From Begonia masoniana (taxonomy: Eukaryota > Streptophyta > Magnoliopsida > Cucurbitales > Begoniaceae): 64,000 nucleotides of DNA. This document shows positions 24,445 through 35,038 of the stretch, piece by piece. The stretch covers positions 18,141,330 through 18,205,329 of the forward strand of contig CM039508.1 in assembly GCA_022432975.1 (NCBI GenBank). Direction: 5' to 3'. The notes beneath the pieces were generated by a model. It ran no database searches. It was not told the DNA's origin and saw only the letters and a list, made by a program, of their open reading frames with translations. The translations under genes were made by a program, and so were the position numbers. Position 1 is the first letter of the stretch. Every line of letters starts with the position of its first letter.

Positions 24445-24840
24445 GAGTTTACTCTCTGGAATCGGATTCCAGAGAGGTTGAAACATGAAGTGTTGCTCTC
24501 TGGAATTCGGATTTCCAGAGAGAAATTGTAAAACAGAAAACACAGAGAGCAAAGAAAGGAGAAGGGAACGATCGCTGCGTGGTGATCGCTGCAAGTGTGC
24601 AGCGATCGATCTCTGCAGCAATGCAGAGATCGATCGCTGATCACTGCATTGCGCGCTGCAGCAATGCAGCGATCGATCTCTGCAGCAATGCAGAGATCGA
24701 TCGCTGATCGCTGCATTGCACGATGTAGCAATGCAGCGATCGATCTCTGCAAAGCTGCAGAGATCGATCGCTGGTCTCTGCAGCAGCATGTGCAGCGATC
24801 AGTCGCTGCATGCTGCAGCGACTGATCGCTGTCCCCTTGA
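24445..24840. repeat. Dense hairpin array in 5' LTR
   Basis: Two CTCTCTGGA/TCCAGAGAG stem-loops (24452-24475 and 24495-24520) precede multiple palindromic units built on GCAGCGATCGATCTCTGCA and its reverse complement, repeated about three times with a 65-70 bp spacing. The last unit uses CAGTCGCTGCA/TGCAGCGACTG. ORFs on both strands are by-products. The transcribed RNA should fold into long stems. Confidence 0.85.
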
Positions 24841-25086
24841 TTTTGGGTTTGGACATTTCTGTCCTCCCGATTTCTGTTTTATTTTAAATGATTTTTATTA
24901 AATGTTTTCATAGTTTTATTAATTTGTTTTAAGTTATTTAAATGGTTTAAAGCTAGATTTCAATTCCGATTTCGATTCTGGTTTCGATTTCGGATTAGGT
25001 TCCGCTTAGAGTCTATTTAAAGTATAAGGGCAAAAAAAAAAATATGTACGGGAAAAATGGGTACAGTATCTGGGTCGTTACAATTA

Positions 25087-25099
25087 TGGTATCAGAGCC
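25087..25099 (+). promoter_or_regulatory. Primer-binding site (tRNA-iMet)
   Basis: TGGTATCAGAGCC begins four bases after the LTR end, in the canonical position for minus-strand DNA priming. Confidence 0.85.
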
Positions 25100-25247
25100 C
25101 CCGGGTTTTAAAATCGATTCTGTAGACTGCTCGACTGCACAGCCACTACACGGACGTTCTTCATCAACTGTAAGTATGTTTATAGCTTTATTTAATTTCA
25201 GTTTCTTAGAGATATTTGTTTTAAAATTTTATAGGAGATATATAAGT

Positions 25248-26393
25248 ATGGTGCGTCGAAGAAATGACCGAGATGACCGCGACGATACAATAGACACCCT
25301 TAAGGACTTTATTGCCCAGCAGTCCCAGCATATGGAGAGACAGTCTCAGCAGATGGAGAGGCAGTCACAGCAGCTGGGTACTCTGATAGACCGAGAAGGC
25401 GTTAGAGCTCGGGAGGCAGCCATTCCTGGTAATAAGGGGATGGAGAGATTTCAGAGGCTCCAGCCTCCTATATTCAACGGACAATCTACGGATCCCTCTT
25501 TAGCCGAGGAGTGGATTCGGACCATGGAGGATATGATGGCTTATGCGAGTATAGAGAATGGAGAGAAGGTTGCATTGGCGACCTACCACTTAGCACTGGA
25601 CGCCCGATTCTGGTGGGATTCTGTCAAGACCACTACGGATGTGTTTGTTATGAGCTGGGAGCGGTTCAGGGAGATATTTTTCGACAAGTACTTCAGTCAT
25701 ACCGTTCGAGAGGCAAAGATGGTTGAGTTTATGCAGCTGCGGCAGGTTGGTTCTATTGCCGAGTATATAAGGAAGTTTGAGGCACTGTCCCGATTTGCGC
25801 CACGTCAAGTCAGCGTCAACGAGGACAAGGTGCGTCGGTTTTTACAGGGACTTAGCCAGGAGTTCCGGATGCACCTTACGATATCAGGGGTACGTGGTGT
25901 ATCCTATGACGAGATAGTGGCCAGAGCCCTCGACATTGAGGCTGTTGAGCAGAGTTCTGTCAAACCGAGGGAGCCATCTAAGGGCTTCTTTCAAGAGATT
26001 CACCCTCAGATCAAGAGTATGGACTGGCAACCGAGAGCACGGCCACAGCAACAGCAACAGAGAGGTGTTAAAAGGCCTCTAGAGGGAGGCAATGATAGAG
26101 GAAAAGGTAAGCAGGTACAAGGGGCTTCTCGAATGCCATGGTGTCCTATGTGCCAGAAAGAACACGGTGGCGAGTGCCGAGTGGGCACGAACAAATGTTT
26201 TAGGTGTGGTGGAGTTGACCACTTTGTTAGAGATTGCCCGAAGCCGGGCCGTGATCAGTTGAGTGGAGATCAGAGGAGAGTCATGCCCAAGGTTTTCGCA
26301 TTTATAGAACCTGGTGACGTCGACGATGGGGCACAACCTTCTCTTATTACAGGTATTGTCTTAATTACCTGTATGATGATATGTTTATGTTAA
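25248..26393 (+). CDS. Retrotransposon Gag polyprotein, complete (381 aa)
   Basis: Gag forms the virus-like particle and packages element RNA in the cytoplasm. ATG 25248 (MVRRRNDRDDRDD) is chosen because it follows a leader with intron-like GTAAGTATG...TTTATAG signals and matches the usual plant gypsy gag start; the frame is also open upstream to 25044. After a charged Q/M-rich N-terminus (residues 18-50) comes the retrotransposon gag capsid domain (about 65-190; EEWIRTMEDMMAY, DARFWWDSV, FDKYFSHTVREAKMVEF). A basic Q-rich linker follows. A CPMCQKEHGGEC knuckle lies near residue 300 and a canonical CFRCGGVDHFVRDC CCHC knuckle at residues 317-330. The protein ends shortly after, exactly where the aspartic protease would begin in an autonomous relative. 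No stop or frameshift interrupts it, so it may be translatable. Confidence 0.9.
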   Translation: MVRRRNDRDDRDDTIDTLKDFIAQQSQHMERQSQQMERQSQQLGTLIDREGVRAREAAIPGNKGMERFQRLQPPIFNGQSTDPSLAEEWIRTMEDMMAYASIENGEKVALATYHLALDARFWWDSVKTTTDVFVMSWERFREIFFDKYFSHTVREAKMVEFMQLRQVGSIAEYIRKFEALSRFAPRQVSVNEDKVRRFLQGLSQEFRMHLTISGVRGVSYDEIVARALDIEAVEQSSVKPREPSKGFFQEIHPQIKSMDWQPRARPQQQQQRGVKRPLEGGNDRGKGKQVQGASRMPWCPMCQKEHGGECRVGTNKCFRCGGVDHFVRDCPKPGRDQLSGDQRRVMPKVFAFIEPGDVDDGAQPSLITGIVLITCMMICLC

Positions 26394-28114
26394 AAGGATA
26401 ACAATAATAATGATGATAATGATAGGCTTGAAAATAGAAAAGTAAGAAAATAGAAGATGGGTAAAAATAATTACTAGGTGAACCTCGAAGAGAAATCAGT
26501 AGACTACATATAGGACAATAAAGACCAAATAGAAATATAGTTATACAATAGTAGGATTACTTTGATTTAATCAACGGAGTTTTTACACTTAAGGTTGAAA
26601 TATGAGTTTTAAGTAGGTAGGGATTATTTCTAATTAACACCCCCCTTCAAGTATTAAAATGCGACTAATCGAGAAAGATGAAGGTTAGATATAAACCTAT
26701 TAATGGATACCCTAGATTGTTGTAATACCTGGAGTGTGTTTAAATAGATCAAGTACCGTAGAACTCGTACATTGAGGATTCGTATGAAGTTATGAGTGTC
26801 TAGATTAAGAAAGAATTTAAGAGTTAAACTTAGAATAATTGTCGAGTAGAATAGTTGGAACCTGACTAGAAGGAGCGAACAAAAATAGACTAGTCGGCGA
26901 ACTTGATGTAGCCTTGAGGAATTTAGGGAAGGTGAAGTAGATCGTTGAAATAAATGAGAGGTTAGGTTAGAAGCATAGATTGGCATTTAAAGGTCAGCAA
27001 ATTGAGAAATTTGCGATTTATAGAATGAGAAGAGTGAGAACTATCACCGAAACTATCTAAATAAGCTTAGAAGTGAGGCTAAGTTAGAAAATTTCTAGAG
27101 ATCGACTCGTGTTTGGCAAGTCGAGACCAAGTAATACATAAATGGCTTAGGTTAGAATGACTAGTTTAGAGCGCATCAATGAGGAGATTTAGAGACTTGA
27201 GGATGCTAGGAGTCGATAGAGACTTAAATTAAGACAAATGACTATAGCAGAGGTAGTATGAGTAGATTAGTAATGGAGTAACGATAGAATTCATTGAGAA
27301 ACTAAGCCTAAGGAGCTTAATTTGATGAGTTAAAAGTTAAAATATATGGGAGTTAGATTACAACCTGAGTGTAGTTAGGAATCCTTGAAAGATAGTCAAC
27401 CCAAATGACGTCGGGAAATGGAAGATATTTCGAGGATTGAACATAAGGGACGATTTTAGGAGAGACCAATTGATGACTAAATTTAGACCAACGCGTGCTC
27501 AGGTCGTCAGGTGACAGGTACAAAGTTAGAGATCGTTTGATTGAAGGTTTAGAAAATTTGGTAAGATTTGATGCGTAAGCGCGAATGTGTTTGGGCCAGT
27601 TGAAAGGAAGGGATATGGTAAGAAGGTTAATGTGAGTAGGTACACATACCGACTGCGGACGGTGTCGATGAAACCATGTCTATGTTTGGGTTACAGCCCA
27701 GACATTGGACGAGGTTAAGTTATCAATTTGGCTTGTGTTAGTAAGCTTGGACATAGCTCTGACGTGAGAGAACGACGGAGGAAAGACGATGATGAAAGAG
27801 AACTTTGAAGCTAGTATTAATAGGAAGTTAATATGTGAGTTGTTAAGTGAAGGTTGAAAGTTGAAGCATGCACAAATATTAAGGTAGCAAATAGGTCACA
27901 GAGAAGGAGAGTATATGATTGAATCGAAAGTAGGGAATACGAAGTTAGGGCCAATGTTGGAGAATATAGTAGGGTTTGGTCAAGGACCACGAAGAATAAC
28001 CGTAAGTACAGATGATAAATTGAAGTATAAGGACGCAAGACATAAGACGTTAATATCAAGGACTATAAGCCAGAGCAAATTTTGAGGACAAAATTCTGAA
28101 TAAGGAGGGTAGAA
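26394..28114 (+). other. Purine-rich non-coding filler replacing pol, ending in the PPT
   Basis: About 1.7 kb is rich in A and G on the plus strand, with stops in all plus frames and no protease, RT or integrase motif on either strand. Small pyrimidine-rich minus-strand ORFs mirror the base bias. It ends in TTGAGGACAAAATTCTGAAT and GGAGGGTAGAA, the purine tract next to the 3' LTR. Confidence 0.7.
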
Positions 28115-30750
28115 TGTAATATCCGGCTTGTACGGATTACGGATATAATATATTATATTGTTATTTTATTATATAATGGCATTTTTGGTAAATATGTCAA
28201 ATCAGGTCCGTTTCACAAAAAGAAAGCGTCATTACGATCCTAACGATTTATAGGAATTTTAGGGAGATTATGGGAATTTTCGGAGATTAAACACTATATT
28301 TCGAGTAATTACATCTATCGTAACATAAAAGACGTTTTAGTAAAAATAGTAAACGGGGTCCGAATTGCAAACGGACAGTTTTAATAAATCCCAAATAATA
28401 AGTTGGACTTATTGGTGAAGTAAGGAAGTTTGGAGAAACCGAATAGCTAGACGATTAACGAACCGAATGACAAAATTTATATAAAGATCAAAGAAGGGCG
28501 TTTTAGTAATTCTCCAAACCAATATTATAAACTCACCTAATTTCTCTTCTCTCCTCACTTCTCCTCTTTTCTCCTCTGCCTGCGCCAAGTTCCAGAGAGC
28601 AAAGCCCTCGGCCGCCGACGATCTCTTCCGTCCGAACTCCGATTCGACCTCCGTTCGTTCCGTTTTCTTCACGTTTATTCCTCCAATCGACGTTCTAGGT
28701 ATGTCTCTATAGTTCTAGAGCGTTAGATTTCGAGTTTCGTAACGTTTAAATAATTAGGGTTTCGATAGTTTTTTGTTAAAAACGTGAATTAGAGTTCGTA
28801 ATTAATAGGTTAGCCATGATTAAGTGTATATTGCACGTATTTGACGTTATTGGACGAGGTTAAATCAATTGGTGAAAAAGTTAAAAATTGGTTAATTTTC
28901 GGGTTTTAGGGCAAAACTCGTAATTTGGATTTTTAGGTGTCGGGCGTAAAATGCTCGATAGAATAGTTCAATGGATTGGGTTAAAGCGTTAGGAAATTGT
29001 CTTAGTTAAGGTTTTGATAATTGGACGTTTATTAGCTTAAATTGATTTTAACGGCATATTGTGCTTTGCCTCAGACAAACAACGCTCGTGGACGGAGTTT
29101 GAGCTACTTTGGACACGAGGTAAGTTCTCGTGATCTTTTCTAGCCGATTGGCCTACACCGTACGTCGTGGTCTTCTCGAGGAACTTGGTGATGTTTTGTT
29201 TAATCGCTTTGGTTGGGTAGTTAAGTTATATGTGTATAGGTTGATTGTTGAGTTTTGATGGTATGTTCTGTCTATATGTGTATAGGTTGATTGTGGAGTT
29301 TTGATGGTATGCTTTGTCTATATGATTACTGTCTGATATGAATTGTTCATGCATCATTCTGTACGTGTTTTTAAGCAAAGTAATGGACCTAATTAATCTA
29401 CGTAATCTGTTATCTGGTCACGGCGAGGTGGGTTTAGACCTCGGTGACAATCTGTCTGCGACCTAATCAAAAAGTAAATGAACCAACGAAAAGAATCTAC
29501 GTAATCTGTTATCTGGTCACGGAGAGGCTTGGTAGACCTCAGTGATAATCTGTCTGCGACGTAAAGAATCTAAATCTGTAATCTGAATCTGTATCTGTAT
29601 CTGCATGTTTTCTGAATTGCAAACGCATAGCACGCATTGCATTTACGTAGAGCTTACTGAGATTTAATTATCTCATAGGTGTCTGTATGGTGTAGGTGAG
29701 GACGAGATCCCTCCACCTGAGGAGTGACGCAGTTGACGGAGGACGGCTCGCGTGGGTGTGTTGGCGCAGTCGAGGCTTCACCGACCCGTGGGGATAGTAT
29801 GTATAGCTTCTGAGGGTCTTTTGGGACGTTTTAGGATGTTTGGTTCTGGTAGATGTTAGGTTTACATATCGATGTTTTTAAGGTTTTATAAACTGATTTG
29901 TAAAACGTTTAGTTTAATCTGTTATTTGAACGTTATAGAAATGTTTTTAATGGTTTTGGGATTGATACGGTTATGCTCGGTTTTCAGAGCTATCCACGCA
30001 GTTGGATTTCGCAAAGTCCGCTGTAAGTTAGTTGAGTATAGAATACGTTTTTAGTTAAATTTGAGTTATAGGTTAATCAGGTTTATTGAGGAGAAAGTGG
30101 TGGGAATAGATGAGTTTACTCTCTGGAATCGGATTCCAGAGAGGTTGAAACATGAAGTGTTGCTCTCTGGAATTCGGATTTCCAGAGAGAAATTGTAAAA
30201 CAGAAAACACAGAGAGCAAAGAAAGGAGAAGGGAACGATCGCTGCGTGGTGATCGCTGCAAGTGTGCAGCGATCGATCTCTGCAGCAATGCAGAGATCGA
30301 TCGCTGATCACTGCATTGCGCGCTGCAGCAATGCAGCGATCGATCTCTGCAGCAATGTAGAGATCGATCGCTGATCGCTGCATTGCACGATGTAGCAATG
30401 CAGCGATCGATCTCTGCAAAGCTGCAGAGATCGATCGCTGGTCTCTGCAGCAGCATGTGCAGCGATCAGTCGCTGCATGCTGCAGCGACTGATCGCTGTC
30501 CCCTTGATTTTGGGTTTGGACATTTCTGTCCTCCCGATTTCTGTTTTATTTTAAATGATTTTTATTAAATGTTTTCATAGTTTTATTAATTTGTTTTAAG
30601 TTATTTAAATGGTTTAAAGCTAGATTTCAATTCCGATTTCGATTCTGGTTTCGATTTCGGATTAGGTTCCGCTTAGAGTCTATTTAAAGTATAAGGGCAA
30701 AAAAAAAAAATATGTACGGGAAAAATGGGTACAGTATCTGGGTCGTTACA
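28115..30750 (+). repeat. Gag-only element 3' LTR (2636 bp)
   Basis: It matches the 5' LTR almost base for base, with differences such as G/A at 28368 and T/C at 28900, and has the extra segment CTAGCCGATTGGCC... near 29140. The hairpin array is repeated at 30112-30507. Confidence 0.9.
30112..30507. repeat. Dense hairpin array in 3' LTR
   Basis: Second copy of the array at 24445-24840, with about one change (T at 30358 for C), so the palindromes have not diverged or rearranged since insertion. Confidence 0.85.
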
Positions 30751-30755
30751 CTTTT

Positions 30756-31387
30756 AATCTTCTTTTTATTACTGATAAGGCCTCTATGGAAGAGTGCTCC
30801 TTTTTCTTCCGTCTGCTTTCTTCCTCAAGAACTGCAGCTGCAATATCATTGAATATCAATTTTTACTTTGCAGCACCATTGGTCATATTTATAATGCGAT
30901 GATCGTATGAATCAGACAAACTTTGAAGTGAAAGTTTGGCAAGTTCATTCTCGGCAATTTTGTGCTCTAATATTGTAAGTTGAGAAAATAATGTGTTTAG
31001 ATCATTGATGTGATCAATCACCATTATCGACTCTTACATCAGAAAAATATATAATTTTCTTTTCAAGAAAATTTTATTATGCAGCGATTTTGTCTCATAT
31101 AATTTTGTCAATGAATCCCAAATTCGCTTGGCAGTTGTGCTTTCTTAGATACTTGACAAAATTTCATCTGCAAGAGCAAGATGCAAGATGCAAGTTAGCA
31201 ATTGTATCTCCATCTTCTTTAATCCATTTCTCATCATCAATGGTCATGATCTGTAGTCGATGGCCATAACACAACCATCTTTATGTAATAATGCCTTCAT
31301 TTTTAATTTTCACAATGAAAAATTATTTTCGTTGAATTTTTCAATTTCAACAATTCCCGCCATAATAACAAGGCTCTGATACAACTT
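30756..31387 (-). pseudogene. Copia gag remnant with PBS
   Basis: On the minus strand the LTR is followed by TATCAGAGCC near 31372-31381 and a start-like ATGGCGGGAATTGTTG at 31362. Frames then include TKLYETKSLHNKIFLKRKLY and DHINDLNTLFSQL, which are characteristic copia gag (UBN2-like) segments. It ends KKKEHSSIEAL before the gag-only element interrupts it at 30755. In-frame stops are present. Confidence 0.7.
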
Positions 31388-32155
31388 ATTGGGAAAATCA
31401 AATAACCGTGGAGAGTACTTATGAGGATAATTCTCAAGAAAGACTGCTCTTGACAATCTCCTTAAACAAAATTATCTTTCTAAATATGTTCCCAGAAAAG
31501 ACTGGAGGGGTCACAAAAAATCTCACTTAAAACTTGGTCTCCTTAGACAGAACTTGCTTACACAGTTACAATTACACCACTAAATAGGCGATATGAAAAA
31601 TGATAGTAAATGCGATATGAAAAATACTAGCAGTAATTTCCCACATGTTGGAATATAATGGTGAAGAAGCAAGAGAAATAATAGCAAAATAAAAATCGAG
31701 AATTTTTACGTAGAAACCTAAATGTAGGAATAACCACGGGGACCGAGTTTAGAATGATCTTAATGTAAAAAATAAGATTTTACAATACTTTTCTAGAAAT
31801 CAAATATTCTAGAAAATATTCACTAAGAGAAATTCACTACTCTTAGAATTCTTAATGTGCACAAAAACATCACACCTATTTTTCGCTCACACTCTTTCTT
31901 TCCTCTCTCTCAAAATAATCCTCGCTATTTTCTCTTTTTTCTAACAGCAGAGGTTCTTCTCTTCACTTCTTCTTCAGAATTTTGGATCCTAATGCAATCC
32001 TTCGAGCCCTTATTTACAGAGGGCTTTAAGAAAACACATTCTTTTATTTAAAAAAGGACAGTGCGAAAACTAAGAAAAATTTCTTCCTTCTACAACAAAT
32101 GGAGACTCTCCATTTATTGCACATGGGTCCCTCATCATTAAGGAGGGATCCTACA
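31388..32155 (-). repeat. Copia 5' LTR (minus orientation)
   Basis: Partner of 17861-18624. On the minus strand it begins TGTAGGATCCCTCC and ends near GATTTTCCCA next to the PBS. Confidence 0.8.
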
Positions 32156-32161
32156 ATTTTT

Positions 32162-32549
32162 ACAATTCTCTCCTAGTGTTACGAAGTGAAGAGAACTGGC
32201 AGCGATATTCATAGTTATGCGTGCATTTGGTTGCCTCCCTAGTGTTAGGGATGTAGAGTCTCTTTTGTTTGTGAAAAATTGTTGACTGTAATCAGTTTTG
32301 AGAGAAATTATTATGGTGGTGAGAGAGAGGAATTTGGAAGGTTAATTTGGTAAGAAATAAAAAGTGTGTGTAAAAAACTAAGGTTGTGTGTCAAAAATTA
32401 ATGTATAGATTTAATTGATAATAGTTTCAAATTATAGGGTTAACTTATAAATTTTAATGTACATGAAATTAGTTGCATGTTGGCCCAAAGTAAATAGTTT
32501 TATTTGATAAATACCCCAATTTTAACGGCATCATTCCTACCATTATTTT
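32162..32549. other. AT-rich spacer
   Basis: No recognisable coding sequence or repeat end between the copia element and the next remnant. Confidence 0.4.
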
Positions 32550-33700
32550 TGTTGAAAATAGAGCAAGAAATTTAAAAGGAAAACACAGAAAACAAGACAC
32601 TAAGATTTAGATAGAAAACTCTAACATGAAATACCGCGTAGATAGGATAAATACTTCCACAAAATCAAGATACAATAAGTTTTGTCACTCAAATATATTT
32701 ATAACATTAAATTAGATTATTAAATTGAGATTCACAATGCTGGCCCCACTAGACCAACCCAAATAGAGTTTGGTTCGCATTGAAGTGTAACAATCTTCAC
32801 CTTGTGTGAATTCTAAAGCATAAATATTCTTCCAAAACTCTAGCAAGAAATAAAATCATCTTCCACAAAAGGTTTTAAGAAGTCAACTCAACAACTGATA
32901 CCAAATAAGTTTAAGCAAAGCTTAAACTTGAGTGACATAGTCAAGAAGAAATTTCATCTCCTCCTCAATGACATCAACATATTATTAGCATCGTTACAAC
33001 CAACCACATCAAAAGATGTAAAAGACTTCCCACGAATCAACCGTCTCAATCACATTCGATGCATGACTCATGAACAAGTTTTACCATATTACTGTGGAAG
33101 TTTACCTTTTCTCTTAAATTTACATAGACATGAAACTGAATTTGGTGACGAAATGACAATGACATCATCCCCAAAAATCTAAGCTAAGTTGACATATCAA
33201 TTCTCACGTTGATTCAGCTTTAGAGGACTTGATTTTTTCTGAGAATTCTTTTATGAATATGTAAAAGGTGACTTAACAAACATAGCTCTTTTATTACTAA
33301 CAACTATAGAACTCTGCAAGACATACAAATTTGTAGATTTTTTTGCATCCGTTCAACACAACAATAACACCTCTGCTCATCTTTAACACTAGCTATAACA
33401 TCGTACTTATACTATTTTGAATCAAATGTAGTCAACGAGATCAGATTGTTGTTTAAATCGGGAATGCGTCATACATGCAACTCCATTAAACATTTTGATT
33501 TTGACTATCCCAATACAAGTTATCTTATATGGTGTGTTATTACTCATCAACATATAGACTGCCATAAACATTGTACTTATGTTTGAAAACTTCTAGCAAG
33601 TATGCCAATTGTACTATCATATATATTAAACTCCAATTTTCATTGGTCTACCAATTTTGAGTTACTTTAAATTAAATTGTTCCATAAATGAGAAGTTTTA
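32550..33700 (-). pseudogene. Truncated copia remnant with 3' LTR, minus strand
   Basis: On the minus strand, GGTGAAGAT (polypurine tract, about 32801-32793) is followed by a short LTR-like block 32792-32550, starting TGTTACACTT and ending TTTTCAACA. Upstream, 33680-33040 resembles the plus-strand fragment at 42990-43330 (TTGATATGTCAACT, GATGATGT and TTTCATGTC blocks in the same order), so both come from one copia family. No intact frame survives. Confidence 0.6.
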
Positions 33701-34291
33701 TTTCTTTTTTTTTTCTTATGTAAAGATGTAAATGTATTATGGTAGTCTATAATAAGTAGGCACTAACTCAAAATTTCTTCAATATCTTCATTAATATTTT
33801 TAATATTATAATTATGATAATCCATAATAAAATTAGCATGACCTTTAAAGTGGATGTAGGCTCAAGAATCCTGATGCATTCTTGGATCCAAGCACTATAA
33901 TTCTTGGTATCTCTGTATTTGTTTATATTTCAGTTTGGATGTATGCTTTTCTGTCTGAGAAAATTGATCCATGACTAACTTGAAGGTAGAGCGTTTAATT
34001 AGTGAACATTGAACATTGAACAATAAACAATTATATAATTGTCAATAGAGAAAAAGGCTTATTAAATTCGCAACATATATATTAAATTACGTTTCACATA
34101 CATGACTTCGGTCTAGGATGTTTTTTCGTTTAATTAAATGAAGTTGTTTTTTCTAGACATATCAAATGATAAAAAGTCGATTTCTTTGACGATTCTCCTG
34201 ACAACGCAAAGATCTTTCGCTACTAAATTTAAATATTAGTATACACTTTACCCAATTATTATTATTATTTTTTTATTTTTTATAAATTGTA
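33701..34291. other. AT-rich intergenic sequence upstream of the nucleotidase gene
   Basis: No coding motif or terminal repeat seen. Confidence 0.4.
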
Positions 34292-34299
34292 GGAGAGGA

Positions 34300-34818
34300 T
34301 GGGGGTGGGCACGGTCCGGGATGGAATTGGAACCGGACCGCCAATTTTGGGACTTTTTTATTGGTCCCAAAACCGGCATCCGTAAGAATTGGTACCAAAC
34401 CAAGACCGGACCAAATTTTTTGGTCCGGTTCTGGTTCTTCCCAAAAAGTTTAATTTTTTTTTTATTTTTTCAAAAAAAGTGGGAATAAATTGAAAAAAAT
34501 GAAAAATAAAATTCACGTATTTTAAATTCAACTATTCAATATTAAAATTAAATCCAACACATTAAATCTAACTATCCAACATTAAAATTAAATCCAACAT
34601 CCACAATAAATAAAAATACTTTAAAATTAAAATTAAATAGTACTTTCAAGATTTTTTAATTTTTTGAGATTTTTGCATCCAGACCATGAACCGTCCCGTG
34701 GATCACGAGATTTTGAGATGTGAGAACTGATCCCGGATTGTGCAACTTGTAGAACCGACCGAAATCGGATTGAATCGTTCGGTCTGGTCGGATCCAAGTG
34801 TCCAGGTCCCGTAGGGCA
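34300..34818. mobile_element. hAT-like MITE next to the gene promoter
   Basis: An element starting TGGGGGTGGGCAC and ending CGTAGGGCA is flanked by GGAGAGGA at 34292-34299 and 34819-34826, the 8-bp duplication expected of hAT transposons. GGTCCGG/CCGGACC and GGTCGG motifs recur inside, and it resembles the element at 45285-46004. It is AT-rich in the centre with no transposase. Its right end lies about 220 bp before the predicted start codon. Confidence 0.7.
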
Positions 34819-34961
34819 GGAGAGGATCCTTGTCCATGGTATTGCAATTTATAAATGAAACTTGGAATAACTGAATGCCACGTCATACAGGAAAGTCGGC
34901 GTTTTATTGCTCTAAAAGCTTCTTCCTTTATGCATTTTTGCTTCCATCTACTATTCAGCCT

Positions 34962-34970
34962 GTATATATA
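34962..34970 (+). promoter_or_regulatory. TATA box of the nucleotidase gene
   Basis: GTATATATAGG sits about 75 bp upstream of the chosen ATG (35039) and about 145 bp downstream of the MITE. Transcription would start near 34990-35000. Confidence 0.6.
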
Positions 34971-35038
34971 GGACTAGAGCAGTTCTTCATTTCCAATGTG
35001 TGGAGAGCTGCAGGGAACCTCTCCGTCTCTCTCGCTCA

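Larger units (their letters stand above)
22575..25082 (+). repeat. Gag-only element 5' LTR (2508 bp)
   Basis: Nearly identical to 28115-30750, but it lacks about 128 bp present in the 3' copy around 29140-29270. Landmarks are CT-rich 5' UTR-like sequence near 23000, GAGGTAAGTTCTCG near 23576, GGTGTAGGTGAGGACGAG near 24021, hairpin array 24450-24840, and AT-rich tail. Confidence 0.9.
22575..30750 (+). mobile_element. Gag-only LTR retrotransposon (gypsy-like, TR-GAG type)
   Basis: Near-identical LTRs (22575-25082 and 28115-30750), both TGTAATATCC...GGGTCGTTACA, flank 3.03 kb of internal DNA. Target duplications CTTTT lie at 22570-22574 and 30751-30755. A PBS (TGGTATCAGAGCC, 25087-25099) follows the first LTR and a purine tract (GGAGGGTAGAA) precedes the second. 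The only coding region is a complete gag (25248-26393). Where protease-RT-integrase should follow there is 1.7 kb of purine-rich non-coding DNA. The intact gag and very similar LTRs indicate a young insertion into the copia element; movement would need pol proteins in trans. Confidence 0.9.
17861..32155 (-). mobile_element. Ty1/copia retrotransposon, minus strand, with nested insertions
   Basis: LTRs of 764 bp (17861-18624) and 768 bp (31388-32155) flank a copia-order internal region read right to left: PBS, gag, protease/integrase, RT and RNase H. The flanking hexamer ATTTTT occurs at 17855-17860 and 32156-32161. A gag-only gypsy-like element (22575-30750) and a TRIM derivative (20594-21246) are nested inside; removing them leaves about 5.4 kb, a normal copia size. 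Stops and frameshifts throughout mean it is defective. Confidence 0.85.

Noticed and set aside
24399..24856. Overlapping ORFs on both strands rich in DRSLH/CRDRSL repeats, also at 30066-30568
   Set aside because: They are translations of the palindromic hairpin array in the LTR; composition and presence on both strands show they are not proteins.
32892..32903. Minus-strand TGGTATCAGTTG resembling a primer-binding site
   Set aside because: The neighbouring purine tract and LTR at 32550-32792 mark the 3' end of the remnant, so a PBS there would be out of place.
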